Numbered from the stretch's first letter, positions 37,281 to 47,158 are shown. The stretch is 64,000 nucleotides of DNA from Paenibacillus terrigena DSM 21567 (GCF_000374845.1 NZ_KB895417.1:1661-65660), one strand, 5' to 3'. Notes: a model not told the origin generated them from the letters alone. Numbers and translations: made by a program.

Positions 37281-38498
37281 GTGAATCGAATCATTCAATT
37301 ATTGACCAATAGTTATAACACACTTCGTTCGCAGCATCCCATCGTCAATTCATTGCTTGTCGGAACGGTCTTAGCACGAGCGGCTTCATCCATGAGTATG
37401 CCGTTCCTGGCGATTTATTTATCGAAAACAACGTCCATGAGTGCTGTTATGATTGGACTCGTCATCGGTGCCGGATCCTTAGCCGGCATGTTCGGCGGTT
37501 TTATTGGCGGTGCATTATCCGATCGATTCGGGAGACGGGTCATTATGATGGCTGCTTTATTTGGCTGGGTCTTCGCGTTCGTCGGGTTCTCCATCTTCAA
37601 GACACCGCTCATTATTATGTTGTTAAATATGGTGAACGGATTATGCCGATCGTTCTATGAACCGGTCTCTCAGGCGTTGATGGCTGATTTGACACCGAAG
37701 GAACGACGGTTCCAGATGTTCTCGCTTCGCTATTTAGCTATTAATATCGGTGTTGCGGTGGGGCCTCTGCTGGGAGCATATTTCGGCATGCGCAGCGGAA
37801 CAACACCTTTTCTGATTACAGGATTTATTTATTTCATCTATGCGGTGGTATTATACGGATTGCTCATGACTTTTGGTATTAAGCAGATTGAAGGAGACAA
37901 GAAACCGAAGGTCACAATTACGGCAACATGGCATGTTATTAGGAAAGACGTTACGCTGAGATACTACTTGATTGGTGGAATAATCGGCGCAATCGGATAT
38001 TCACAGATGACCGTTACGTTGTCACAGTACGTGAATAATAGCGTTGCGAATGGGGTGACGCTGTTCGCGCTACTCATGAGCGTGAATGCGATTGTTGTTG
38101 TCGCCTTCCAGCTTCCGCTGGCGAAGTGGGCGGAGAAACGCTCTCCACTTGTTGCTATCACGGCGGGCAATATTCTCTTCGCGCTTGGCGATATCGGGTT
38201 CGCCTTCTCATGGAATGCCGTAACGTTCTTGCTGTCTATGGCCGTATTTACGCTTGGCGAAGTATTGAATTTCCCATCTTCAAATCTACTCGTGGACGAA
38301 TTGGCACCGGATGAGATGCGAGGAGCTTATTATGGGGCACAATCGTTTAATAGTCTTGGATTTTTCCTTGGACCATGGGTGGGCGGGATGCTGCTCATGT
38401 ATTTCGGCGGTGCAACCTTGTTTACGGTCATGGCGGTGATTACGGTTATGAGCACATCCTTCTATCGCTTCGGCATGCGAAGGTTTGAGAGAAGCTGA
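37281..38498 (+). CDS. MFS transporter
   Basis: 405 residues, 12 membrane segments. The loop between segments 2 and 3 has GGALSDRFGRRVIMM, the MFS signature. It resembles multidrug efflux proteins of the DHA1 type. GTG 37281 follows AAGGAGG by 6 bases. An inverted repeat TGTGG/CCACA (37222-37244) lies in the promoter area. Substrate unknown. Confidence 0.87.
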   Translation: MNRIIQLLTNSYNTLRSQHPIVNSLLVGTVLARAASSMSMPFLAIYLSKTTSMSAVMIGLVIGAGSLAGMFGGFIGGALSDRFGRRVIMMAALFGWVFAFVGFSIFKTPLIIMLLNMVNGLCRSFYEPVSQALMADLTPKERRFQMFSLRYLAINIGVAVGPLLGAYFGMRSGTTPFLITGFIYFIYAVVLYGLLMTFGIKQIEGDKKPKVTITATWHVIRKDVTLRYYLIGGIIGAIGYSQMTVTLSQYVNNSVANGVTLFALLMSVNAIVVVAFQLPLAKWAEKRSPLVAITAGNILFALGDIGFAFSWNAVTFLLSMAVFTLGEVLNFPSSNLLVDELAPDEMRGAYYGAQSFNSLGFFLGPWVGGMLLMYFGGATLFTVMAVITVMSTSFYRFGMRRFERS

Positions 38499-38509
38499 GA
38501 CATCGTAAA

Positions 38510-38562
38510 GGGCTGCCGCAAGTCATTCCAGAAAATTGACTTGCGGCAGCCCTTGTTGTGTC
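38510..38562 (+). terminator. terminator after the MFS gene
   Basis: A 16-bp perfect stem: GGGCTGCCGCAAGTCA (38510-38525) and TGACTTGCGGCAGCCC (38537-38552), then a T-rich tail. Confidence 0.82.
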
Positions 38563-38671
38563 TTAATACGAGTTTACTGGATTCCAGATAGCCCTCCTAT
38601 AATTACTAGAAATATAAAGTTCTACTACGCTGCTATCGAAAGGCTTACGGGACAAGGGTTTCAGATTTTAT

Positions 38672-38700
38672 TTGTGTCTGTGAGAGGTGTATGCTACAAT
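38672..38700 (+). promoter_or_regulatory. promoter of the hflX leader
   Basis: TTGTGT, 17 bp, TACAAT. The -35 is weak. It lies 33 bases before the leader peptide start. Confidence 0.5.
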
Positions 38701-38733
38701 CGAAATTAACGAATAATGAACGGAGGGTTTCCT

Positions 38734-38784
38734 GTGAACAATATTTACGCAGTCAGATTACGTTTCAATGCTTTGTGCCGCTAA
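38734..38784 (+). CDS. hflX leader peptide with RLR arrest motif
   Basis: A 16-residue open frame, MNNIYAVRLRFNALCR, starts with GTG 6 bases after a strong AACGGAGGG site and ends in TAA. It contains VRLRF; the macrolide/ketolide-responsive ErmD leader peptide contains MRLRF, and the +x+ motif RLR is a known drug-dependent arrest motif. A hairpin CTCTGC/GCAGAG (38803-38820) and two terminators follow before hflX. Ribosome stalling here could change leader folding and let transcription reach hflX. No protein product role is proposed. Confidence 0.68.
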   Translation: MNNIYAVRLRFNALCR

Positions 38785-38896
38785 CTGAATAGTGCTCAAA
38801 GACTCTGCGTGTGTGCAGAGCGAACGGGATTGGTCTGCCTTGTAACAGGGAATCAATTGTAACAACAATGGACAAATCAATAATCCTTACCCGAGG

Positions 38897-38935
38897 AGCA
38901 AATGTGCTGGTTGTGAACCAGGGATGTGCTTTTTT
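38897..38935 (+). terminator. hflX leader terminator 1
   Basis: AGCAAATGTGCTGGTT pairs imperfectly with AACCAGGGATGTGCT (loop GTG), followed by TTTTTT. Confidence 0.75.
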
Positions 38936-38991
38936 GCGCATGTCCTGAGATTCCGATCGGTTTCTTTGCTGAACTCCACCCGTTAGCGATG

Positions 38992-39023
38992 AACACAGGC
39001 GATGAGTCTGTGTTTTTTATTTT
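38992..39023 (+). terminator. hflX leader terminator 2
   Basis: ACACAG and CTGTGT (loop of 9) followed by TTTTTTATTTT, 25 bases before the hflX start. Confidence 0.72.
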
Positions 39024-39048
39024 GTGTGAATAATGGAGGAATAAATAT

Positions 39049-40314
39049 ATGGAACAACTCATTCAAAGAGCAATTTTGGTCGGAGTCAATTTGAATCACC
39101 AGACAGATTTTGAATATTCCATGGAAGAGCTCGGGAACTTGGCCGAGGCATGTGATGTCGAGGTTGTAGGTTTAGTCACGCAGAATTTGCAGAGGGTTAC
39201 GTCTTCCCATTACATTGGTACAGGTAAAATCCAAGAAGTTATCGCGCACATGGAAGCACATGAGGCCAATATGGTGATTTTCAATGATGAACTATCGCCA
39301 TCGCAAATTCGGAATCTGGAAGCGGACCTGCAGTGCAAGGTCATTGACCGTACGATTCTCATTCTGGATATTTTCGCCCAGCGGGCCAAAACGAAGGAAG
39401 CGCAGCTTCAGGTTGAAGTTGCACAATTGCAATATATGCTGCCGCGATTAGTTGGTCTGCGTGAATCGCTAGGTCGGCAGGGCGGCGGCGGTGTCGGTAC
39501 GAAGAATAAAGGGGCCGGGGAGACGAAGCTCGAGCTGGATCGTCGTCGGATTGAAGAGAAGATTAATGTCCTTAATAAAGAACTAGAGTCATTAGTCGCT
39601 CACCGTCAGACGCAGCGCAAGCAGCGGAAGAAGAACGATGTGCCGGTCGTCTCGCTCGTAGGGTATACGAATGCGGGGAAATCGACGATTATGAATGCGC
39701 TCGTGGAACGGTTTAATCCAACCGCCGCGAAGCAGGTCTTCGAGAAGGATATGCTGTTCGCAACCTTGGAAACGTCCATTCGGAACATTCCGCTGCCGGA
39801 TAATAAGTCGTTCCTGCTTACGGATACTGTCGGGTTCGTCAGCAAGCTGCCGCATCATCTCGTCAAGGCGTTCCGATCGACTTTGGAGGAAGTGGCCGAG
39901 GCAGATCTCCTCATTCATGTCGTGGATAACTCGAACCCGAATCATGAGCAGCATATCGAGATTACGAACAATACGCTCAAAGACATCGGCGTGCAAGACA
40001 TTACAACCATTTATGCGTATAACAAATCCGATCTGATTGACTTCCCGATTCCAAGCGTTCAAGAAGATCGTATATACCTTGCTGCCAAGCCGCGGATTGG
40101 GATTGATGAGCTGGTGCAGGTGATCCGTCAGCATATTTTCAAAGACTACATCAAGTGCGAAATGGTCATTCCTTATGATAAAGGAAATCTGGTGTCCTAC
40201 TTCAATGAGCATGCGAATATTCTGGAGACCAGCTATGAGAACGAGGGGACGAAGTTAGTCCTAGAATGTCGTACGGTGGATTACGAGCGTTATCAAGACC
40301 TCATTATTCGATAG
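39049..40314 (+). CDS. hflX: HflX ribosome-associated GTPase
   Basis: 421 residues. N-terminal HflX domain, the Gly-rich linker RQGGGGVGTKNKGAGETKLE, and a G domain with G1 GYTNAGKST, G3 DTVGFVSKLP and G4 NKSD. HflX splits stalled 70S ribosomes after stress, and HflXr homologs protect Listeria from macrolides and lincosamides. The 270-base leader with a peptide and two terminators (38734-39023) suggests antibiotic-inducible expression. Start ATG follows GGAGGA. The oxidoreductase gene downstream may be co-transcribed (18-base gap). Confidence 0.95.
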   Translation: MEQLIQRAILVGVNLNHQTDFEYSMEELGNLAEACDVEVVGLVTQNLQRVTSSHYIGTGKIQEVIAHMEAHEANMVIFNDELSPSQIRNLEADLQCKVIDRTILILDIFAQRAKTKEAQLQVEVAQLQYMLPRLVGLRESLGRQGGGGVGTKNKGAGETKLELDRRRIEEKINVLNKELESLVAHRQTQRKQRKKNDVPVVSLVGYTNAGKSTIMNALVERFNPTAAKQVFEKDMLFATLETSIRNIPLPDNKSFLLTDTVGFVSKLPHHLVKAFRSTLEEVAEADLLIHVVDNSNPNHEQHIEITNNTLKDIGVQDITTIYAYNKSDLIDFPIPSVQEDRIYLAAKPRIGIDELVQVIRQHIFKDYIKCEMVIPYDKGNLVSYFNEHANILETSYENEGTKLVLECRTVDYERYQDLIIR

Positions 40315-40332
40315 GACGGGAGTATAGACAGC

Positions 40333-41301
40333 ATGAGAGCATTGGTATTTGAGCAATTTGGCGGACCAGAGGTCTTGCATTATGCAGAGATTGCGGATCC
40401 GGTGTTGTCGCCGGGAACGGTGATCGTGCGGACGTGTGCTGTTGGTCTGAATTTCGCAGACGTCTATCGCAGGCGCGGGAACTATCATCTGGCAGGGCAG
40501 CCGCCCTATATACTCGGCTACGAGGGAGCCGGAATCGTGGAACGTGTGGCTGACGATGTGCAGGGCATTCGGCCCGGTGACCGAATCGCTTTCGCTGATG
40601 TACCTTATGCCAATGCGGAGCTGGTTCAAGTTCCTGTGGATCGAGCGATTCCGCTGCCTTCCGATATTACCTTCGATCAAGCAGCATCCGTGCTGCTGCA
40701 AGGGATGACAGCGCATTATCTGGTGAATGACAGCTATGCGGTACAGCCGGGCGATGACATGCTGGTCCATGCGGCTGCAGGCGGTGTGGGGCAGCTCCTC
40801 ATCCAATTGGGTGTCAGCAAAGGGGCGCGCGTCTTGGGACTGACCTCCTCGGCTGCCAAACGTGAGATCGCGCTGCAAGCAGGAGCGGATGAAGTCCTGC
40901 TGTATGACACCGACTGGGTGGAGGAGGCGATCCGTTGGTCGCAAGGGGGGAACGGCGTTCGAGTGGCTTACGACTCCGTCGGTTCGACCTTAATGGACAG
41001 CTTCGCGGCGGTACAGATTAAAGGGCATGTCGTCTTCTACGGTATGGCTGGTGGCGATCCGGTACCTGTCGATCCTCGGATGCTCATGGATACGTCGAAG
41101 TCGTTGACTGGCGGAGATTTGTGGAATCATGTGACGTCGCGGGAAGACCGGATTCGACGGGCAAATGCCTTGTTCGAAGAAATCAGCAAAGGTCGGCTGC
41201 ATCTCGAAGAGCCGAAGCGATTCGCCTTATCCAAGGGTGCGGAAGCGCATCGACTACTCGAAAGTCGCATGAGCACGGGAAAAATATTACTTATACCGTA
41301 A
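40333..41301 (+). CDS. zinc-independent quinone oxidoreductase (MDR family)
   Basis: 322 residues. N-terminal GroES-like domain and a Rossmann NADPH site (HAAAGGVGQLLIQL). Like QOR it lacks the zinc-binding Cys/His set of alcohol dehydrogenases. It would reduce quinones or related enones with NADPH. It follows hflX after 18 bases and ends before a terminator. Confidence 0.88.
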   Translation: MRALVFEQFGGPEVLHYAEIADPVLSPGTVIVRTCAVGLNFADVYRRRGNYHLAGQPPYILGYEGAGIVERVADDVQGIRPGDRIAFADVPYANAELVQVPVDRAIPLPSDITFDQAASVLLQGMTAHYLVNDSYAVQPGDDMLVHAAAGGVGQLLIQLGVSKGARVLGLTSSAAKREIALQAGADEVLLYDTDWVEEAIRWSQGGNGVRVAYDSVGSTLMDSFAAVQIKGHVVFYGMAGGDPVPVDPRMLMDTSKSLTGGDLWNHVTSREDRIRRANALFEEISKGRLHLEEPKRFALSKGAEAHRLLESRMSTGKILLIP

Positions 41302-41319
41302 ACGTCATAACGTGCAACG

Positions 41320-41362
41320 GGCACGGGCTAAGAGAGGGAACTCTTTCGGCTCGTGCTTTTTT
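41320..41362 (+). terminator. terminator of the hflX-qor unit
   Basis: GGCACGGGCTAAGAGAG and CTCTTTCGGCTCGTGC pair imperfectly around GGAA, followed by six T. Confidence 0.8.
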
Positions 41363-41542
41363 CTGCTCATAAGGGGCTCGCATGGGGATTCCATAATTTA
41401 GACGGTCTTCTTCCATACATCGAAGGGTTGGATGAATTTCTGATCCCTTTACAATAAATAGTAGCGATACATGAACGAGTCGATCTTGGGGGCATCGTAA
41501 TGAAATCGCTTACCTGAACAATCGAAAGGGGAGCTAGAGAAA

Positions 41543-43174
41543 ATGGAAAAGTATACAGCAATGCTGTTATCCCTCGTGATGGTGCTCGTATTACTATCGG
41601 GATGCGGTGGTTCGAAGACAGACGGAGAGTCCGCTTCATCGGGTCAGGTTACAACATTTACGATGAACTCGACGACGCCTAACGCTACATTCGACACACC
41701 GATCGGCAAGATCATTACGGAGAAGACGGGCGTGAAATTTGATTATATGACGGTTGTGGGCGGTTCGGATGAAGCGACTCAGAAGTATGATGTATGGCTC
41801 GCTTCTGGCGATTTCCCGGATGTCCTCGCATTCAGTCCGGCTTCTATGGCGAAATACCGTGATGCTGGTGCTATTATTCCGCTGGAAGATTTGATCGATC
41901 AATACGGTCCGAACATTAAGAAGAAATTCGGTAAATTCTATGATCTGCTGCGCGATCCAGACGGACACATCTATTCAATCTTTGCTCCGAATTTGGTAGA
42001 GAAGATTCCAGATATTCAAGCAAGCTTCGTCGTTCAATACGCGGTATTGAAAGAGGCGGGCTATCCCGAAATCAAGACATTGGATCAATTGCACACCATC
42101 CTGAAGGATTACGTGAAGAAGCATCCGAAGCTCGATGGACAAGATGTGATTCCTTTCTCCAGCCCGGACCCGGCGCGTACGTACCTGAATGCACCGATTG
42201 CGGCACAAGGTCAACCGGATCACGGCGAATTCATCATCGATAAGGATCAGAACGTTCACTTGGCGGCGACGGAACCGTTAACGAAAGACTTCTACAAATT
42301 CTTAAACAATTTAAATAAAGAAGGCATGCTCGATAAAGAATTGTTCAGCTTGACGTGGGAGAGCTTCTCCGCCAAAGCAGCACAAGGCCGTATCTTATCA
42401 GGCTTCGTTCCGCAATGGATTATGGGCGGAATTGAGAATTCCTTGACAGCAGCTGGCAAGTTCGATCAATTGTATGCGAAGTTCCCGATCCATATTCAAG
42501 ATGGCATTGAGGATCATGTGAACACGATTACGCCAACGAACTCAACGAACAACTGGTCGATCACGAATAAAGTGAAGAATCCGGAGAAAATCATTCAGTT
42601 CATCGATTATTTCTTCACGGATAAAGGGCAAGAACTGACACGTTGGGGGATTGAAGGCAAGCATTTCGAGAAGGTGGATGGCAAACGTGCCGTCAAACCG
42701 GAATATGCCAAAGAACGCGCTGAGAATCCAACCGTGGATGCACAAGAAGGATATGGTTCATACTCTTGGTTCACGTTCGGTAACGGTTCGAAGCTAGAGG
42801 ATGGCGACTGGGCTACACCTGTGAACCCGGATACAGTTGAGCAATTGTACAACCCGGCTACCAAGGAAGTGTTGGCCAAGTATGGCAAGCAGGTATGGGC
42901 TGATTTCTTGCCAGCACCTGAGTATATCCCAGCGTACACATGGCAGCTGAATGCACCGAGCGAATATAAAGGGCTCTGGAAGAAGATCGAGCAAGTGCTG
43001 TATCGTGGCGCACCGCGTGTTATTTTAGCGGAAAATGATGCTCAGTTCGAATCGTCTTGGAATGAGCTCGTGACGCAGCTGGATCAAGCGGGACAGAAGA
43101 AAGCCGAAGATCTGTGGACGAAGACGTGGAAGAACTATCTCGAGACTTACAACAAGGCGGTCCAATCGAAGTAG
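41543..43174 (+). CDS. sugar-binding lipoprotein (second LplA-like)
   Basis: 543 residues. Lipoprotein signal with lipobox LSGC, then a family 1 extracellular binding-protein fold. It opens the second LplABC-type locus, with both permeases downstream; in the first locus the binding protein comes last. Start ATG follows AAGGGGAG. Confidence 0.9.
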   Translation: MEKYTAMLLSLVMVLVLLSGCGGSKTDGESASSGQVTTFTMNSTTPNATFDTPIGKIITEKTGVKFDYMTVVGGSDEATQKYDVWLASGDFPDVLAFSPASMAKYRDAGAIIPLEDLIDQYGPNIKKKFGKFYDLLRDPDGHIYSIFAPNLVEKIPDIQASFVVQYAVLKEAGYPEIKTLDQLHTILKDYVKKHPKLDGQDVIPFSSPDPARTYLNAPIAAQGQPDHGEFIIDKDQNVHLAATEPLTKDFYKFLNNLNKEGMLDKELFSLTWESFSAKAAQGRILSGFVPQWIMGGIENSLTAAGKFDQLYAKFPIHIQDGIEDHVNTITPTNSTNNWSITNKVKNPEKIIQFIDYFFTDKGQELTRWGIEGKHFEKVDGKRAVKPEYAKERAENPTVDAQEGYGSYSWFTFGNGSKLEDGDWATPVNPDTVEQLYNPATKEVLAKYGKQVWADFLPAPEYIPAYTWQLNAPSEYKGLWKKIEQVLYRGAPRVILAENDAQFESSWNELVTQLDQAGQKKAEDLWTKTWKNYLETYNKAVQSK

Positions 43175-43185
43175 CAGGAACTGGA

Positions 43186-43243
43186 GAGTCTGCCTGATCG
43201 AAGCATCGGTTCAAGGACCGGATTGGCTTCCGACAGGCGGACT
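43186..43243 (+). other. intercistronic stem-loop after the binding-protein gene
   Basis: GAGTCTGCCTG and CAGGCGGACTC form an 11-bp stem (one G-U) around inner loops, with a poor T tail. It may stabilise the upstream message so the binding protein is made in excess. Confidence 0.55.
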
Positions 43244-43287
43244 CTTGTCCATAATAGGCACGAAGTTCAATCAAGGGAGGGCTGAGG

Positions 43288-44253
43288 ATGCAGCAAACCG
43301 TACAAATTCCGCCTCATACTGTCAAGAAGACACAAACCCAGCGCAAATCATGGATTCGGCGATTGGGGGGGCAATATCAGCTCGTATTGCTATCGATTCC
43401 ATTCGTCCTGCTCGTTATTCTATTTAACTATGTGCCGCTCTGGGGATGGCTTGCGGCTTTTCAAGACTATAAGCCTTTCAAAGGAGTGACGGGCAGCGAG
43501 TTCGTAGGACTTGCGAATTTCAAAGTGCTGTTCGCGGACCCGCATTTCCTCGTGGTGCTGCGAAATACGCTCGTGATGAGCGGTATGAGCCTGGTTACCG
43601 GCTTCGTCGGTGCGATCACACTGGCGCTATTTCTGAATGAAATTCAGGTTCGCTGGTTCAAGCGGATCGTGCAGACGGTCACGTATATTCCGCATTTCGT
43701 CTCCATGGTCGTTATCGCGAATATCGTATTGATGTTTCTGTCGCCGGACGGCGGATTTATTAATAACTTACTGATGAATTTGGGATGGATTGATAAGCCG
43801 ATTTATTTCATGGGCAAAGGGGAATGGTTCTGGGTTATTCATACAATCACAGGCCTCTGGAAAGAGCTCGGTTGGAGCACCATCATCTATTTGGCTGTGC
43901 TCGCGGGCATTAATTCCGAGCTGTATGAAGCGGCTGCTGTGGATGGGGCAAGTCGACTACGGAAGATGCTGCATATCTCCATTCCTGGTCTGATGCCTAC
44001 AGCGACGCTGCTGCTCATCATGTCGGTAGGTTCCTTGATCAATACCGGCTATGAATCACAGATGCTCCTGGGTAACCCGCTAGTTATCGACTATTCGGAA
44101 GTATTGGATTTGTATGCTTTGTCGGTTTCGTTCGGTGGGGGAGATTATTCCGTCGGTGTCGCGCTTAGTATGTTCAAAGGCTTTGTAAGTATCATGCTCG
44201 TCGTCATTGTGAATTTTATCGCTCGTAAATTGAGTGATACGAGACTGTTCTAG
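43288..44253 (+). CDS. LplB-type sugar ABC permease (second locus)
   Basis: 321 residues, six membrane segments, EAA loop ELYEAAAVDGASRLRKMLHISIPGLMP. Works with the next permease and the upstream lipoprotein. No ATPase gene in the operon. Confidence 0.9.
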   Translation: MQQTVQIPPHTVKKTQTQRKSWIRRLGGQYQLVLLSIPFVLLVILFNYVPLWGWLAAFQDYKPFKGVTGSEFVGLANFKVLFADPHFLVVLRNTLVMSGMSLVTGFVGAITLALFLNEIQVRWFKRIVQTVTYIPHFVSMVVIANIVLMFLSPDGGFINNLLMNLGWIDKPIYFMGKGEWFWVIHTITGLWKELGWSTIIYLAVLAGINSELYEAAAVDGASRLRKMLHISIPGLMPTATLLLIMSVGSLINTGYESQMLLGNPLVIDYSEVLDLYALSVSFGGGDYSVGVALSMFKGFVSIMLVVIVNFIARKLSDTRLF

Positions 44254-44266
44254 GAGGGATACCGCG

Positions 44267-45157
44267 ATGAATCCAAGACGAAGTGTACCTGATGTCACCT
44301 TTCAACTACTCAACTATGTATTGCTGTTCATCCTGGGCTTTGCAACGTTGTATCCGTTCTGGAATTTGCTCGCGATTTCGTTCAATGATTCACTCGATAC
44401 GATGCGGGGGCAGGTGTACTTTTGGCCCAATGAGTTCACGCTGAACAATTACGCGATCATATTTCAGAATGATTCCTTGCTCGGCGCCGCACTTCGCTCC
44501 ATTGCCCGTACGGTGATCGGCACCGTGTTATCTGTCGGATGTACAACGATGCTGGCTTATACGCTATCGCGCCGGGAATATTTGCTTCGCAAGCCGATCA
44601 ATGTGATCCTGGTTGTGAGTATGTATGTGAACGGCGGTCTAATACCGATCTATATGCTGATCAAGGATCTTGGCTTAACGAATACGTTCGCCGTCTATAT
44701 CATTCCTGGGCTTATCGGTGTGTTTAACGTGATCATTATGCGGTCCTATTTCGACCAGCTGCCGGAGGCGCTCGTGGAGTCCGCACGGATTGATGGGGCG
44801 AGCGACATCGGTGTGCTGTTCCGCATTATTATTCCATGCAGCTTGCCGGTGCTGGCGACGGTTACGTTATTCGTAGCGGTAGGTCACTGGAATTCGTGGT
44901 TCGATAATTATCTCTACAATAGTAAAGATAGCCTGAGTCTACTGCAATATGAGCTGATGAAAATTATGACGAAGTCGACGAGCGAAGTGACGAGCAATGC
45001 GCAGGCTGCGCTCAATCATGAGACATTGCGGCAGACATCGCCACAATCGATTCGCGCGACGATGACGATTATCGTCACGTTCCCGATTCTGTTCGTCTAT
45101 CCGTTCCTGCAGAAATATTTCATTCAAGGGATAACGGTGGGCGCAGTCAAAGAATAA
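44267..45157 (+). CDS. LplC-type sugar ABC permease (second locus)
   Basis: 296 residues, EAA loop EALVESARIDGASDIGVLFRIIIPCSLP, ending QKYFIQGITVGAVKE. ATG 44267 follows AGGAGGGA; the in-frame ATG at 44234 lies inside the previous gene. Confidence 0.9.
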   Translation: MNPRRSVPDVTFQLLNYVLLFILGFATLYPFWNLLAISFNDSLDTMRGQVYFWPNEFTLNNYAIIFQNDSLLGAALRSIARTVIGTVLSVGCTTMLAYTLSRREYLLRKPINVILVVSMYVNGGLIPIYMLIKDLGLTNTFAVYIIPGLIGVFNVIIMRSYFDQLPEALVESARIDGASDIGVLFRIIIPCSLPVLATVTLFVAVGHWNSWFDNYLYNSKDSLSLLQYELMKIMTKSTSEVTSNAQAALNHETLRQTSPQSIRATMTIIVTFPILFVYPFLQKYFIQGITVGAVKE

Positions 45158-45170
45158 TAGCTAATCATTG

Positions 45171-45210
45171 ACCCCTGGTATCGGCGTAAATTGTGCTAAT
45201 TGCCAGGGGT
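45171..45210 (+). terminator. weak terminator after the second ABC operon
   Basis: ACCCCTGG and CCAGGGGT form an 8-bp stem with a long loop and only a short T tail, so termination may be partial. Confidence 0.45.
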
Positions 45211-45297
45211 TTGGCGCAGTTATAGAACTAATGAGTCCTAATCCGTGTGCTATGATAGGATGACATAACACTTGGAGAACATCAGGAGCTCCCATCG

Positions 45298-47115
45298 ATG
45301 AAGAAGACAGGTGAGAATATGCGGATACGAACGAAATTGGTTATGGTGAACGCACTGATCGCGACACTCTTGCTCGGCTCCTTAACCTATGGGTTGAGTG
45401 TTTATACGAGCCGGGCTTTTTATAATAAAACCGTACAGGATGTGCATTTCTCCGTCTCGCAGCTGGCGCAGAATGTGGACAATATGCTGCTGTCATATGA
45501 ACAACTGGTCGACTCCTTGTATTCGAATGTGGAGCTTCAGCATCGGTTCTTCATTCATTACCCGTCGCAGCTGGCGGCGCAGGAGGCGTATTTTAATTAT
45601 TTTGTACCGTTTACGAAATGGATCAAGGCGAACCATAACTTAATTCGGTTAACGATCTATACGGATAATCCGACCTTCCAATTCGCGGATGTGAAGCTGC
45701 TTGATTCGGAAATGGTCAAGAGCGAATGGTACGACCGCAGTCTGAAGAGCGACATGGACATTTATAGCGAGTGGATTTATAACGGTTACGACACATTTTT
45801 CAAGCTGAAGACGTTCCGACTGATTAAGCGCATTAAGGTGGAATCGGATCATAATCTATTCGTCGCCATCGATTTGAGCGAGAAGGAGCTGTACAATCTC
45901 ACGAATTGGGAGAACCAGAACAAACGGTTCATGATGGTGCTGCCGAATGGGCAGATTGCTGTCGATAACTTCGATCAAACCCACAATATTAGGGAGCTCA
46001 CGGATGAACCGGAGCTCGAGCAGGCGCTGAAGAACCAGGGTGACAGCTTCGAATATACGGATCCTGCAAGCGGTGATCGCTTTTGGCTGTCGCAGCGTAC
46101 CTTGCATTCCCGCGGCAGTGTCCAAGGCATGCGCATCCTCGTCATGACGCCGCTTGAAGAGCTATCAGCGAATGTGCATGAGATGGAGCGGATCGCGGTG
46201 GTATTATGTGTCATTGCGATTGGATTATCGGCACTACTCATCTATTCGAGTACTTCACGGCTGACGAAGCGACTGATGACGCTGGCTAGGCATATGCAGA
46301 AGGTGGATGACGGTCGGCTGACGGAACGGATGGCGGATACCGACGGACGGGACGAGATCAGTGTGCTGGGAACGAGATTTAACAATATGATGGGTCGCAT
46401 TGAAAGTCTCATCTCGGATGTTTACGTGGCGGAACTCCATCAGAAGGAATTAGAGCTTCGGCGCAAAGAAGCCGAGATGTACGCGCTGCAGACGCAGGTG
46501 AACCCGCATTATTTGTTCAATACGCTTAATGCGATTCGCGGCAATCTGCTCGAACGCGGGGATCGCGACAACGCCCGAATCGTCATGCTGCTCGCGGATT
46601 CGTTCCGCAATGTACTGCGGCAAGCGGGACATCTGATTCCGCTCAAGGAAGAACGGAACATTGTGGAGACATACCTCGAGATTCAGCGGTTCCGTTATGG
46701 GGAGCGGATGCAATATGAGATTGAGATGCCGGATGCTCTACAGGAAGTGTTGATCCCGAGGCTCGCGCTGCAGACGGTCGTCGAGAATGCCGTTATTCAT
46801 GCGGTAGATCGCAGTAAGACACCGATACGAATCCTGCTTGAAGCACGTGAAGATGATGAAGAGAACTATATGTTGTCCGTCACGGACAACGGTCCAGGGA
46901 TGACTGAGCAGCGGCTGGAGGAAGTCCGTACGCACATTGAAGAACGAAGCGATGCGGAGGCGCTGCATCTCGGCATTCGGAACACACATCAGCGTCTACT
47001 CTCGATTTATGGGGAGAGCTATGGCGTGATAGTGAACAGTGAGTTTGGAGCTGGAACGAAGGTAACGCTTCGACTACGGAAATATCCCGTTCAAGAACAT
47101 ATGAAGGATGAATAA
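45298..47115 (+). CDS. YesM-type sensor histidine kinase (second locus)
   Basis: 605 residues: two membrane segments framing an external domain of about 270 residues, HAMP (RLMTLARHMQKVDDGRLTERM), phospho-His region QTQVNPHYLFNTLNAIRG, and ATPase domain (ENAVIHAV, DNGPGM, LGIRNTHQRL). ATG 45298 follows AGGAG by 9 bases. Its probable partner regulator is convergent, not downstream. Confidence 0.9.
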   Translation: MKKTGENMRIRTKLVMVNALIATLLLGSLTYGLSVYTSRAFYNKTVQDVHFSVSQLAQNVDNMLLSYEQLVDSLYSNVELQHRFFIHYPSQLAAQEAYFNYFVPFTKWIKANHNLIRLTIYTDNPTFQFADVKLLDSEMVKSEWYDRSLKSDMDIYSEWIYNGYDTFFKLKTFRLIKRIKVESDHNLFVAIDLSEKELYNLTNWENQNKRFMMVLPNGQIAVDNFDQTHNIRELTDEPELEQALKNQGDSFEYTDPASGDRFWLSQRTLHSRGSVQGMRILVMTPLEELSANVHEMERIAVVLCVIAIGLSALLIYSSTSRLTKRLMTLARHMQKVDDGRLTERMADTDGRDEISVLGTRFNNMMGRIESLISDVYVAELHQKELELRRKEAEMYALQTQVNPHYLFNTLNAIRGNLLERGDRDNARIVMLLADSFRNVLRQAGHLIPLKEERNIVETYLEIQRFRYGERMQYEIEMPDALQEVLIPRLALQTVVENAVIHAVDRSKTPIRILLEAREDDEENYMLSVTDNGPGMTEQRLEEVRTHIEERSDAEALHLGIRNTHQRLLSIYGESYGVIVNSEFGAGTKVTLRLRKYPVQEHMKDE

Positions 47116-47156
47116 AGAACGCCTCCCGTCCGCATAGGACGTTGGAGGCGCTTCTC
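47116..47156. terminator. bidirectional terminator
   Basis: GCCTCC and GGAGGC arms with inner GTCC/GGAC pairing, between the convergent kinase and regulator genes. T tails are modest on both strands. Confidence 0.65.
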
Positions 47157-47158
47157 AT

